Part shown: positions 1-7,646 of the stretch, piece after piece
How positions within the stretch are numbered: the stretch's first letter is position 1
How the letters are laid out: the number at the start of each line of letters is the position of its first letter
NCBI RefSeq assembly: GCF_050699935.1
Contig: NZ_JBOHGB010000022.1
Span: forward strand, 1 to 64,000
Reading direction: 5' to 3'
DNA length: 64,000 nt
Source of the DNA: Actinophytocola sp050699935
GTDB lineage: Bacteria; Actinomycetota; Actinomycetes; Mycobacteriales; Pseudonocardiaceae
The notes under the pieces: model-generated
Databases searched by the model: none
What the model was told of the DNA's origin: nothing
What the model saw: the letters and a program-made list of their open reading frames with translations, nothing else
Position numbers and translations under genes: made by a program

Positions 1-396
1 GCCGAGATCATCGAATCGTTGCCCGGCATCGGCCCGATCCTGGGCGCGGAGCCGGTCGTCGCGGCCGGTGACCTGGCCGCCTACACCGACGCCGGCCATC
101 TCGCCTCGGCCGCCGGACTCGTCCCAGTGCCACGCGACTCCGGCCGCCGCACCGGCAACCCGCACCGCCCCAAACGCTACAGCCGCCGCCTGCGCCGGGT
201 GTTCTACCTCTCCGCGCAGACCAGCATCATCCGCGAAGGCCCCAACCGCGACTTCTACCTCAAAAAACGCGGACAAGGACTCAAACACGTCCAAGCCGTC
301 ATCGCCCTCGCCCGCCGCCGAGTCGACGTGCTGAGGGCACAGCTGCGTGACAACCGGCGCTTCACCCCCGTTCTGCCGGTCACGCACGCGGCTTGA
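1..396 (+). CDS. IS110-family transposase, C-terminal part (cut by window edge)
   Basis: The reading frame is open from base 1, so the gene begins upstream of the window. The visible ~131 residues match the C-terminal Transposase_20 region of IS110/IS116/IS902 transposases: LPGIGPILG opening, then AGLVPVPRDSGRRTG, then a basic RRLRRVFY stretch and a final helix. The family's catalytic Ser lies in this half. The N-terminal RuvC-like DEDD domain is not visible, so intactness cannot be judged. A candidate element end follows the stop, since the next 40 bases are non-coding and end in an 11-bp tandem repeat. It marks the left end of the window as a mobile-element boundary. Confidence 0.85.
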   Translation, partial: AEIIESLPGIGPILGAEPVVAAGDLAAYTDAGHLASAAGLVPVPRDSGRRTGNPHRPKRYSRRLRRVFYLSAQTSIIREGPNRDFYLKKRGQGLKHVQAVIALARRRVDVLRAQLRDNRRFTPVLPVTHAA

Positions 397-416
397 CTTG
401 ATCATTGAGACTCCTC

Positions 417-449
417 GGAGATCAGTCGGAGATCAGTCAGAGATCAGGC
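417..449. repeat. 11-bp tandem repeat, three copies
   Basis: Two exact copies of GGAGATCAGTC (417-427, 428-438) are followed by a diverged copy (439-449). The array sits between the transposase stop and the adjoining synthetase and covers the synthetase stop codon (437-439). It may be slippage next to an IS110 insertion junction. Confidence 0.6.
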
Positions 450-2140
450 CGGTCGAAGTCGGTCTCGCGGTACTCGCCCGCCGGCCGGCTGCCCGCGTGC
501 CGCTCCTCCGCCGTCCGCAGCTCGACCCGCCGGATCTTCCCGCTGATCGTCTTCGGCAGCTCGGCGAACTGCAGGCGGCGTACCCGCTTGTACGGGGCGA
601 GCCGGCTGCGGCAGTGGGCGAAGATGTCCGCGGCGGTGGCCTCGTCGGCCTTCGCGCCGGCGACGAGGACCACGAACGCCTTGGGCACCGACAGGCGCAG
701 CTCGTCCGGGGCCGGCACGACCGCGGCCTCGGCCACGGCCGGGTGCGCGACCAGGACGCTCTCCAGCTCGAACGGGCTGATCCGGTAGTCGCTGGACTTG
801 AACACGTCGTCGGTGCGGCCGACGTAGGTGACGTAGCCGTCGCCGTCGCGCGAGGCGATGTCGCCGGTGTGGTAGCGCCCGCCGGCGAAGGCCGCGGACA
901 TCCGCTCGGCGTCGCCCTGGTAGCCGGTCATCAGCCCGACCGGCCGCTCCGGCTCGCAGTCCACGCACACCTCACCCTCGTCGCCCGGCTCGCCACTCAC
1001 CGGATCGACCAGCGTGATCGCGAAGCCCGGCATGGGCCTGCCCATCGAGCCCAGCTTGAGCGGCTGGCGCGGCGAGTTGCCGATCTGCAGCGTGGTCTCC
1101 GTCTGGCCGAAACCGTCGCGGATGGTCAGACCCCACGCACGCTCGACGGTCTCGATCACCTCCGGGTTGAGCGGCTCACCGGCGCCGACCAGCTCGCGCA
1201 GCGACAGCGAGTCCTTGCGCTCCTTGAGATCCTGCTGGATGAGCATCCGCCACACGGTCGGCGGCGCGCAGAACGTGGTGACCCGGGTGGACGCGAGGAC
1301 GTCCAGCATCGCGCCGGCGTCGAACCGCGCGTAGTTGTAGACGCACACCGTCGCACCGGCCAGCCACGGGGCGAACACGCACGACCAGGCGTGCTTGGCC
1401 CATCCCGGGCTGGACACGTTGAGGTGGACGTCGCCCGGCCGCAGCCCGATCCAGTACATCGTGGACAGATGGCCGATCGGGTAGCTGCTGTGCGTGTGCT
1501 CCACCAGCTTGGGCAGCGCGGTGGTGCCGGAGGTGAAGTAGAGCAGCAGCGGGTCGGCGGCACGGGTGTCCGCCGGATCCCGCAGCTCCGTGGGGAACGC
1601 GGCCGCGCCGCCGTATTCGCGCCAGCCGTCGATCGGCTCGCCGACGGCGACCCGCACGTAGTCTCCCGGCACGTCGGCGAACTTCGCGGTGTTGCCCGAG
1701 CCGGCCACCACCGCGCCGACGTCGCCGCGATCCACCCGGTCGCGCAGGTCGTCCGGAGCGAGCAGCGTCGTGGCCGGAATGATCACCGCGCCGAGCTTCA
1801 TCGCGGCCAGCGTGGTCTCCCACAGCTCGACCTGGTTGCCGAGCAGCAGGAGGATCCGCGTGCCCCTGCCGACGCCGGCATGGCGCAGGAACCCCGCGAC
1901 CTGGTTGGACCGGCGGGACAGCTCGCCGAACGTGTACGCGGCCGTGGTGCGGTCCTCCTCGACGAGCACCAGGCCGGGCTGGTCGGGGCGCTCGGCCGCG
2001 AGCACGGCGTCGAACCAGTCGACGGCGAAGTTGAACCGTTCCGGCCGGGGCCACCGGAAACCCGCGCGGGCGGCGTCGTAGTCGGTGCGGACGGTGAGCA
2101 GGTAGTCGCGGGCGGCCCGCAGTTCCTCGGTCGCGCTCAT
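437..2140 (-). CDS. AMP-dependent acyl-CoA synthetase (medium-chain/propionyl-type)
   Basis: 567 residues from ATG at 2140 (MSATEELRAAR). The ANL-superfamily signatures are in order: phosphate loop YFTSGTTALPKLVEH near residue 195, GFGQTETT adenylate motif, GDIASRDGDGYVTYVGRTDD hinge motif, and the C-terminal PKTISGKIRR containing the catalytic Lys. It should activate a short or medium carboxylic acid to its CoA ester through an acyl-adenylate in the cytoplasm; the acid is not known. The start overlaps the stop of the upstream gene (ATGA), so the two are translationally coupled. Longer in-frame extensions upstream lie inside that gene and were rejected. Confidence 0.9.
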   Translation of the reverse strand: MSATEELRAARDYLLTVRTDYDAARAGFRWPRPERFNFAVDWFDAVLAAERPDQPGLVLVEEDRTTAAYTFGELSRRSNQVAGFLRHAGVGRGTRILLLLGNQVELWETTLAAMKLGAVIIPATTLLAPDDLRDRVDRGDVGAVVAGSGNTAKFADVPGDYVRVAVGEPIDGWREYGGAAAFPTELRDPADTRAADPLLLYFTSGTTALPKLVEHTHSSYPIGHLSTMYWIGLRPGDVHLNVSSPGWAKHAWSCVFAPWLAGATVCVYNYARFDAGAMLDVLASTRVTTFCAPPTVWRMLIQQDLKERKDSLSLRELVGAGEPLNPEVIETVERAWGLTIRDGFGQTETTLQIGNSPRQPLKLGSMGRPMPGFAITLVDPVSGEPGDEGEVCVDCEPERPVGLMTGYQGDAERMSAAFAGGRYHTGDIASRDGDGYVTYVGRTDDVFKSSDYRISPFELESVLVAHPAVAEAAVVPAPDELRLSVPKAFVVLVAGAKADEATAADIFAHCRSRLAPYKRVRRLQFAELPKTISGKIRRVELRTAEERHAGSRPAGEYRETDFDRPDL

Positions 2141-3513
2141 AGCGAGTACACGTACTTCTCGGGGTTCTCGGCGTAGTCGGCGTAGTCGCCGGCCGTCGAG
2201 ATGCCGGGAATGGACGGAATCCAGGACTCGGTCAGCATCAGGTCCGGGTCGGCGTAGTGGCTCGCGATCTCCCGGACCTCCGGGTCGTCCAGGGCCGTCA
2301 GCCGGCCGTTCTCGATGAGCGTGATCTTCTCGCCGTCCACCGTCTCGATCTCGAACGTGGGGAACAGCAGGTGCACGTGCAGGTGCCCGTAGGTCATGTT
2401 CCGCTCGGCGGCCCAGTACTCCTCCTCGCCGTTCCACCGGGTCCCGATCCCGATGTGGATCACGCCGGAGCGGCGGCGCTCCCACTCGAAGCCACCCGAG
2501 GAGATCAGGTGCACGTCGTCCGGACGCCGGATCCACGGGAGGGTGCCGATGGCCGCTTCCCACATCCAGAACAGGCCCTTGCGCGGGAACGCCGGGTACT
2601 GGTTGTTCTTGGTCTCCTCCAGCAACTCCCCCCAACGGCGCCCGTACTCCCCGCCGCCCTCGACCCGTTCGAGCCGCCCGCCGTCGATGTGCAGCCGAAT
2701 GCTGGGGAACGGCCGGCCGGCATGGGAGGTGGTACCGCCGACGACGCCGGTGCAGTCCTCCTGGGACACCAGCGGCGCCGGCGGGTGACCGTGCAGGTGC
2801 CCGTAGTGGCGGACCGGGTTCTCCACGAAACCCCGCCGGTTCCCGTGGTAGTACTCCTCGTGGAGGGTCCAGGTGAGATTGGTGCCCTCCGGGTCCGTCA
2901 GCCGCACCGTGCCGCCCCGGCCGCGACGCCAGATACCGTCCCAGGTCTTCATGTTGATCGCACGGTTGAGGTCCTGCGGGAAGATCCCCGCACCCGAGGT
3001 GAGGTGCTCCAGCTTCAGGAAGGGCAGCTGCTCGTAGCCGAACCTGGTCTCCCGGGTGCCGCCGCCCTTGCGGTGGATCAACAGGTCGTACCGGTCGGCC
3101 GCCAGGTCCTCGATCCAGGGCACCCCGTCCCAGCGGCGCGGGTGCTCGCTGTAGGGCCGGTCGCGGATGATCCAGTCGATCTCCTCCAGCGGCGTGTACT
3201 CGCGGTCGCTCCCGGAGTCCAGGGTCAGGATGTCGACCGTGGCGCCCTTCTCCCGGAGCGCCGTCGCGACCGCGTCGGCGACCTCCGGGTCATAGCCACG
3301 GTCGATCCCGATGAGCACGTTCTGTCCCGGTTGGACACCGCCGTACCCCACCCAGCCCACGTGGGGCGACCGCAACTGCCGCATCTCGGCGAGCACGTCG
3401 GCCACCTCGTCCGGTGTCCACACGCACCCGCGCTCGACCCCCCTGCGCAGGACGTCCGGGTCCACGTACAACGACGCGTCGGTCAGGGCCTCGTGGTTGT
3501 GGTCGATACACAT
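2137..3513 (-). CDS. M29 aminopeptidase / NicX-like metal-dependent family protein
   Basis: 458 residues. The segment DPEGTNLTW near residue 210 resembles the conserved GTDL motif of the M29 aminopeptidase T family, which also includes the ring-opening 2,5-dihydroxypyridine dioxygenase NicX. A later HIGIGTRWNGEE and a His-rich GHLHVHLLFP segment are plausible metal ligands. No signal peptide or membrane segment is seen. Coupling to an acyl-CoA synthetase suggests a catabolic role, such as releasing an acid the synthetase then activates, rather than protein turnover. This is a remote family guess from motifs; a dioxygenase or a peptidase remain equally possible. Transcription probably starts in the GntR-operator region at 3541-3648. 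Confidence 0.55.
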   Translation of the reverse strand: MCIDHNHEALTDASLYVDPDVLRRGVERGCVWTPDEVADVLAEMRQLRSPHVGWVGYGGVQPGQNVLIGIDRGYDPEVADAVATALREKGATVDILTLDSGSDREYTPLEEIDWIIRDRPYSEHPRRWDGVPWIEDLAADRYDLLIHRKGGGTRETRFGYEQLPFLKLEHLTSGAGIFPQDLNRAINMKTWDGIWRRGRGGTVRLTDPEGTNLTWTLHEEYYHGNRRGFVENPVRHYGHLHGHPPAPLVSQEDCTGVVGGTTSHAGRPFPSIRLHIDGGRLERVEGGGEYGRRWGELLEETKNNQYPAFPRKGLFWMWEAAIGTLPWIRRPDDVHLISSGGFEWERRRSGVIHIGIGTRWNGEEEYWAAERNMTYGHLHVHLLFPTFEIETVDGEKITLIENGRLTALDDPEVREIASHYADPDLMLTESWIPSIPGISTAGDYADYAENPEKYVYSL

Positions 3514-3540
3514 GCGCAGGCTGCTCGCTTCCTGGACCTA

Positions 3541-3551
3541 TGGTCTAACCA
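3541..3551. promoter_or_regulatory. GntR/FCD-type operator TGGTCTAACCA
   Basis: TGGT-CTA-ACCA, within the longer palindrome ATGGT-CTA-ACCAT at 3540-3552, 28 bp upstream of the start of the gene at 3513. PdhR/LldR-class GntR regulators bind TGGT-N3-ACCA. The position fits repression of the two-gene synthetase operon. No GntR gene is in the window. Confidence 0.55.
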
Positions 3552-3637
3552 TTAGTGAACAGACAAGCAAGTTGTTCCAGTCATGTCAAGACCAGATGTC
3601 ACGGTTGCCCGCCGGCATCCACGGCCATACAGGCTAA

Positions 3638-3648
3638 TGGTCTAACCT
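3638..3648. promoter_or_regulatory. Second GntR-type operator copy TGGTCTAACCT
   Basis: It shares ATGGTCTAACC with the site at 3540, differing at the last base of the second half-site. The spacing between the two copies is 97 bp, which would allow looping. Between them (3552-3637) is non-coding DNA with the likely promoter of the leftward operon. Confidence 0.5.
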
Positions 3649-3673
3649 GATTCCGTTCAGATCCGCTGCCGGG

Positions 3674-4125
3674 TCAGCGCAGCCGTTCGACCTGTTGCGC
3701 CAGGCCGTCCTTGATCATCCGCGCGTACCCGTCGTCGCCGAGCGCGCCGATCGTGGCCTGCGCCCGCCGAAGGTGCTCACGAGCACGGCCGAGGTCGCCC
3801 AGCTTGCGGTAGCACTCGCTCAGGTTCAGGTGCAACGACGGGTACAAGCCGGCCACCGGAAGCGTCACCCCGGCCTGCGCCACCCGCGCATCGGTGAGCA
3901 GGTCGGCGGCCGCCAGCGCCCGCCGGTCCCAGACCAGCTCCTCGTGCACGTCGTCCTGCACATCGGCCATCGCGTGCGCGAGCGTGCAACGGTGCAGGGG
4001 GTCCCCTTGCTCGGCGCCGGTCTCGTCCCAGATCTCCGCGAACAGGAGACGAGCGGCCTCCCGCTGCCCTGGTGGTGGCGCCGCACCGCCTCGCCGATCC
4101 GGATGATCGTCGGGTCCGTGATCAT
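3674..4125 (-). pseudogene. Tetratricopeptide-like small protein, frameshifted
   Basis: The start ATG at 4125 gives MITDPTIIRIGEAVRRHHQG in one frame. The rest, from REAARLLFAEIWDETG to QVERLR at 3677, is in another. Joined, they make a ~150-residue helical-repeat protein of a type common in actinomycetes (HRCTLAHAMADVQDD, then YPSLHLNLSECYRKLGD and REHLRRAQ, a TPR-like pair). One missing base at about 4062-4070 would restore it. It is either a recent pseudogene or a sequencing error. The start overlaps the stop of the TfoX-like gene (ATGA). Function unknown. Confidence 0.7.
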
Positions 4126-4481
4126 CGGCGATTCCTTCCCGGCCCCCTCTCGCGACTGTTGTACTCCAATGCCACACCGATCCAGAAGTCGAAGTCGCCT
4201 CGATCCGCGACGGCCTCCTCGCCGACCGCGATCCAGCCCTTTCCCATCACTCTGCCGGCACCCATCTCCGCCGGCCGTGCTCCCGCGGCCGTGAGCAACT
4301 CGTCGTCCCGTTCCGGATCGGCGCGTACCAGCAGCGCGCCATCGGGCATCAGGCTCACCACGAGTCTGTCGTTCACCATGAACGACAGGCCGCCGAACAT
4401 CTTCACCTCACGTACCGACGGCTGGGCCGCCAGCGCCTCTCGGACGCGATCCGCGAGATCTCTGTGACGCGCCACCGCCAA
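4122..4481 (-). CDS. TfoX N-terminal domain protein
   Basis: 119 residues if read from TTG at 4481, which has an RBS (GGAGAAGGG) at seven bases; GTG at 4475 is an alternative. The core VREVKMFGGLSFMVNDRLVVS followed by LLVRADPE and GRVMGKGWIAV is the TfoX/Sxy N-terminal domain fold. Stand-alone copies in actinobacteria are small cytoplasmic proteins of unknown role, often beside DinB or sigma-factor genes; a competence role as in Haemophilus is not implied. It lies between the SnoaL-like gene and the TPR-like gene, in one leftward transcript. Confidence 0.8.
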   Translation of the reverse strand: MAVARHRDLADRVREALAAQPSVREVKMFGGLSFMVNDRLVVSLMPDGALLVRADPERDDELLTAAGARPAEMGAGRVMGKGWIAVGEEAVADRGDFDFWIGVALEYNSRERGPGRNRR

Positions 4482-4515
4482 CGTCCCTTCTCCAATCCGA
4501 TCAAGGTCAATCCGA

Positions 4516-4881
4516 TCAAGCCTGTGGCGGGGCGAAGGAGAGGCGATCGAAGACCAGCAGGTTCTCCACGATCTGCCCGTCACGGATGGTGAGGTGTTCG
4601 GCGGCGGGAGCGGTGCCGGTGACGTCGGTGTGCGGGTAGTAGCACAGCAGCGCCTGCTCCTGGTCGCCGAATGCCGCGACATCCGTCGAACCAGTGAAGA
4701 CCCGGAGGAAGCCGCCCAGGAAGTCGCGGTAAGCGTCCTTCCCGGTGAGGTCCTCGCCCGGCGTCCGCCAGAAGACGTCATCGGCCACGTACGCCATGGC
4801 GCCGTCGAGGTCTCCGCTGGTCCATGCCCGGTGGTACGCCAGGGCAGTCCGCAGGGCCGGGCCGTTGTGGTCGTCGCTCAT
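4516..4881 (-). CDS. SnoaL-like / NTF2-fold protein
   Basis: 121 residues from ATG at 4881, preceded by GAGGAGGGA. An alpha+beta barrel pattern of the NTF2-like superfamily is visible: ALAYHRAWTSGDLDGAMAYV, then FGDQEQALLCYYP, then EHLTIRDGQIVENLLVFDR. Members are ligand-binding or isomerase-type proteins; the substrate here is unknown. It is divergent from an ECF sigma factor that has its own SnoaL-like tail, 105 bp apart, so the shared intergenic region probably holds both promoters. Confidence 0.8.
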   Translation of the reverse strand: MSDDHNGPALRTALAYHRAWTSGDLDGAMAYVADDVFWRTPGEDLTGKDAYRDFLGGFLRVFTGSTDVAAFGDQEQALLCYYPHTDVTGTAPAAEHLTIRDGQIVENLLVFDRLSFAPPQA

Positions 4882-4986
4882 GTCGATCCCTCCTCGTCGT
4901 ACACCCTTCACCTGGTTAGACACCGGCGCGCGACGAAACGGAACGGTCCCGTGGACGCGGTCGGACCGCCCTGAGACGATGCCCCG

Positions 4987-6192
4987 GTGACCAGGGCCAT
5001 CGTCGATCGGGCGAGCTTCGATCGGGCACGTGCGGGAGACGAGCAGGCGTTTCGCGAGCTCACCGACCCCTACCGGGGCGAACTGCGGTTGCACTGCTAC
5101 CGGATCCTCGGATCGCTGACCGACGCCGAGGACACGCTGCAGGAGACGCTGCTCGCGGCCTGGCGCGGCCTGCCCGGCGTCACCAGCCCAGGATCCCTGC
5201 GGGCGTGGCTGTATCGCATCGCCACCACCCGCTGCCTCAACGGGCTGCGCGCCGCCAGACGTCGACGGCCGCCCGAGCCGGTCCCGCCGTTCGATCCGCC
5301 GTTGCCCAGTCGCCGTTCGGACACCACGTGGCTGCAGCCATACCCCGACATCCTGCTCACGGATCTGGCCGAGACCGCGCCCGGACCCGAGGAGCGCTAC
5401 GAAGCCAAGGAGACCGTTCAGCTCGCGTTCGTCGCCGCCCTGCAACACCTCCCACCACGGCAGGCGGCGGCGTTGGTGCTCCGCGACGTGCTCGGCTATA
5501 CCCTTGCCGAGGTCGCGGCCATGCTGGAGACCACCAACACCGCCGCCAAGGGCGCACTGCAGCGCGCCCGGGCGACGCTCGACCGGCACCGCCACACCGT
5601 CCATGAGGAACACCCGCCGGCCCTCGCACCGGAGCACGACCTGAGTCAGCGCTTCGCCGAAGCACTCACCGGCGACGACATCGACGGCGTCGTCGCCCTG
5701 CTCACCGACCGCGCATGGCTGGCGATGCCGCCGGCACCACACGAGTACCACGGCGCCGAGGCGATCGCCGCCTTCCTCCGCGCCAGTGCCGCGTGGCGCG
5801 GAGGCCGCCACCTCCGCCTGGTGCCCACGCACGCCAACAGACAGCCGGCGTTCGGCTGCTACATCACCCGGTCCGGCGAGGACACCGCGGACGCCGCCGG
5901 CATCATCGTTCTCACCCTCGCCAAAGGCCGCATCCGCGGCATGACCCGCTTCCTCGACACCGGTCTGCACCCCCCACTTCGGGCTCCCCGAGACGCTATC
6001 CGCCCTGGAAGCCAGTTAGGGCGTGTCTCCCAGAGCCACGCGGTGTCCTGTCTCATCGAAGGCGGCACAGTCTCACTGAATCTGGCGAGATTCAACGACA
6101 TCTGGGGTCTCGGTGAACAGCACGCGCCACTATGGTGGACCGGTGGCGTCGGTCAAGCAGTTCCAAGTCGCCTTCGACTGCGCAGAACCTGA
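4987..6192 (+). CDS. ECF sigma-70 factor with C-terminal SnoaL-like domain, late frameshift
   Basis: GTG start at 4987. Sigma region 2 (FRELTDPYRGELRLHCYRIL, DAEDTLQETLLAAWRG) and region 4 (HLPPRQAAALVLRDVLGYT followed by an ATLDRHR helix) are clear. A SnoaL-like domain from about residue 210 (FAEALTGDDIDGVVALL) marks the SigJ/SigG-like ECF group, where the tail modulates activity. The last ~70 residues as read are out of frame. Removing one C from the six-C run at 5970-5975 gives HFGLPETLSALEAS and a TAG at 6017-6019, the expected end. The sequence therefore has either a phase-variable-type slip or a base-call error; the DNA-binding part is intact. Confidence 0.85.
   Translation: MTRAIVDRASFDRARAGDEQAFRELTDPYRGELRLHCYRILGSLTDAEDTLQETLLAAWRGLPGVTSPGSLRAWLYRIATTRCLNGLRAARRRRPPEPVPPFDPPLPSRRSDTTWLQPYPDILLTDLAETAPGPEERYEAKETVQLAFVAALQHLPPRQAAALVLRDVLGYTLAEVAAMLETTNTAAKGALQRARATLDRHRHTVHEEHPPALAPEHDLSQRFAEALTGDDIDGVVALLTDRAWLAMPPAPHEYHGAEAIAAFLRASAAWRGGRHLRLVPTHANRQPAFGCYITRSGEDTADAAGIIVLTLAKGRIRGMTRFLDTGLHPPLRAPRDAIRPGSQLGRVSQSHAVSCLIEGGTVSLNLARFNDIWGLGEQHAPLWWTGGVGQAVPSRLRLRRT
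6020..6032 (+). repeat. Left 13-bp terminal inverted repeat
   Basis: GGCGTGTCTCCCA, directly abutting the TAG that would end the unshifted sigma-factor gene. Perfect complement of 7632-7644. Confidence 0.65.
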
Positions 6193-6577
6193 GCGCGTCG
6201 CTCGTTTCTGGTGCGAGGTGTTGGGGTACGTCGTACCGCCGCCACCGGAGGGGTTTGCTACTTGGGACGATTTCGATCGCTCGCTGCCGCCTGAGCATCA
6301 GGGTTCAGCGTTCGTCTGCATTGATCCCTCAGGTGTGGGCCCGCGACTGTTCTTCCAGCGCGTTCCCGAAGGCAAGATCGTCAAGAATCGGCTGCATCTT
6401 GACGTGCGGGTCGGCACCGGGCTCGTGGGTGAAGAGCGCCTCGCCACACTCGAGGCCGAGTGCACACGACTGGTCGCGCTCGGCGCGGTACGCGTGCGAC
6501 TACTGCCTGCCGATGGCGACGACGAGTCGTGCATCGTGATGCAGGACATCGAGGGCAACGAGTTCTGTCTCGACTGA
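6143..6577 (+). CDS. VOC-family (glyoxalase-like) protein
   Basis: 144 residues from GTG at 6143 (ASVKQFQVAFDCAEPERVARF); in-frame GTG at 6113 is possible but lacks an obvious RBS. Paired beta-alpha-beta-beta-beta modules of the vicinal-oxygen-chelate fold are visible: FDCAEPERVARFWCEVLGY in the first half, then NRLHLDVRVG, and the closing QDIEGNEFCLD. Members bind metals or small molecules; many actinobacterial copies of this glyoxalase-like subtype have no known substrate. It lies inside the inverted-repeat segment and may be mobile cargo. Confidence 0.8.
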   Translation: MASVKQFQVAFDCAEPERVARFWCEVLGYVVPPPPEGFATWDDFDRSLPPEHQGSAFVCIDPSGVGPRLFFQRVPEGKIVKNRLHLDVRVGTGLVGEERLATLEAECTRLVALGAVRVRLLPADGDDESCIVMQDIEGNEFCLD

Positions 6578-6821
6578 GGGGCCGCGAACGTGTCCTCGTT
6601 CTGTCCCATGGGCCAGGACGAAGACCCGCCCCCGACCTGTCAGGCGCTGTGGCGCGGACCGCCGGATCAGGCGCCCGGGACGGGCGAACCGTCCGGCCGG
6701 TTCGACACGCGCGCGGGGCATCGTGAGGTGACCAGCTATGAGCAGGAGTCGGGCTGCGTCCGGGGAGATCGCTGCGGATCCGTGTTGTTGACCAGCCAGT
6801 CTCAGGCACCGCCGCGAGCTC

Positions 6822-6989
6822 GCTGAATTTCAAGGCTCGGGATGACTCCGCGCTCGGCCGGTTTGAGCGGAGGTGGCCCGGCTGCGGGCTCTGAGCGCCA
6901 CTGACGCCGACGTCGGCCAGGACGATGTGCCATGGATGTGCCTCGTCGACTTTGAGGGCAACGAGTTCTGCGTCCTCACCCCGGGCTGA
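6822..6989 (+). pseudogene. Remnant of a second VOC-family gene
   Basis: The last 39 codons (6873-6989) read VARLRALSATDADVGQDD... then DFEGNEFCVLTPG and a stop, the C-terminal strand pair of a glyoxalase-like protein and a close relative of the end of the upstream VOC gene. Preceding bases continue the fold only in another frame (LNFKARDDSALGRFE). There is no start or N-terminal half. Between 6578 and 6821 I see no coding or repeat signal. Confidence 0.6.
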
Positions 6990-6999
6990 CGCAGAGCCT

Positions 7000-7610
7000 C
7001 GGCTCCTACGCGCGTCCAGGCGATGCAGGCGCAGAGGATGTAGGCAGCGCGGTAGGTGATGGCGAGCTCGTCGTAGCGGGTTGCCAGTCCTCGCCACTGC
7101 TTGGCGAGGTTGAAGTGTGCCGCTCGACGACGTTGAGGCCTCTGTAGGTGTCGGCATCCAGGTGCGGGGGTCGCCCGCCAGCGGAGCCTTTGCCTCGGCG
7201 GGCGGCGAGCTCGTCCTTCTTCTGCGGGATCACAGCCTTGATGCCGCGCCGGGCGAGCATCCGGCGGGTCACGCCGGACGAGTAGGCGCGATCGGCGACC
7301 ACGGCTGCCAGCGGCCACTCGTGCCCGTCCACCCGCGGCATGGATCTTGGTCGTCAGCCCGCCACAGGAGCGTCCGATGCCATGACCCGCGGGTTCGCGT
7401 TCACCCCCGAGCGGGCTGTCCAATCGATCTTGCCCTCGGCGTTCGCCCGCGCGAGCAGCGCCTGACGGACCCGGTCCCAGGTGCCGTCCTGTGCGTAGCG
7501 GCGGTGCCGCTTCCAAACCCGTCTTCCACGACCCGAACTCCTCGCGCGGCAGGTCCCGCCACGGGATCCGGTCCGGTACCGGTAGACGATTCCCTCACCC
7601 CGCGATCACG
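7000..7610 (-). pseudogene. IS5-family transposase, decayed
   Basis: Read leftward, fragments of one transposase appear in alternating frames: RWRDLPREEFGSWKT near 7560, then DRVRQALLARANAEGKIDWT, then GIGRSCGGLTTKIHAA near 7350, ADRAYSSGVTRRMLARRGIK near 7270, and VERHFNLAKQWRGLATRYDE near 7110. The order matches actinobacterial IS5-group DDE transposases. The segment that should hold the first catalytic Asp is missing, and at least three frame changes are needed, so it cannot make an active enzyme. Confidence 0.8.
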
Positions 7611-7631
7611 CAGCGCGCCTCACCGCGCATA

Positions 7632-7644
7632 TGGGAGACACGCC
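7632..7644 (-). repeat. Right 13-bp terminal inverted repeat
   Basis: TGGGAGACACGCC, the exact complement of 6020-6032, followed by GT and CTAG and then the stop codon of the metallo-beta-lactamase remnant. Confidence 0.65.
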
Positions 7645-7646
7645 GT

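Larger units (their letters stand above)
6020..7644. mobile_element. IR-bounded segment with VOC cargo and decayed IS5-type transposase
   Basis: A perfect 13-bp inverted repeat, GGCGTGTCTCCCA at 6020-6032 and its complement at 7632-7644, bounds 1,625 bp. The segment starts right after the restored sigma-factor stop codon and ends a few bases before a metallo-beta-lactamase remnant. The flanks are TTAG on the left and CTAG two bases beyond the right repeat, both matching the YTAR targets of IS5-type elements, although not identical. Inside are an intact VOC gene, a VOC gene remnant and a leftward transposase pseudogene. It could be a passenger-carrying IS, or the outer ends of a rearranged element. 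Confidence 0.5.

Noticed and set aside
347..2176. Long plus-strand open frame opposite the acyl-CoA synthetase
   Set aside because: Low-complexity Arg/Gly/Ala/Val-rich translation, no domain, and mirror of a well-supported gene; a normal shadow of high GC.
4493..4519. Repeat of CAATCCGATCAAG between the TfoX-like and SnoaL-like genes
   Set aside because: Two short copies only, no palindrome and no copies elsewhere; probably slippage.
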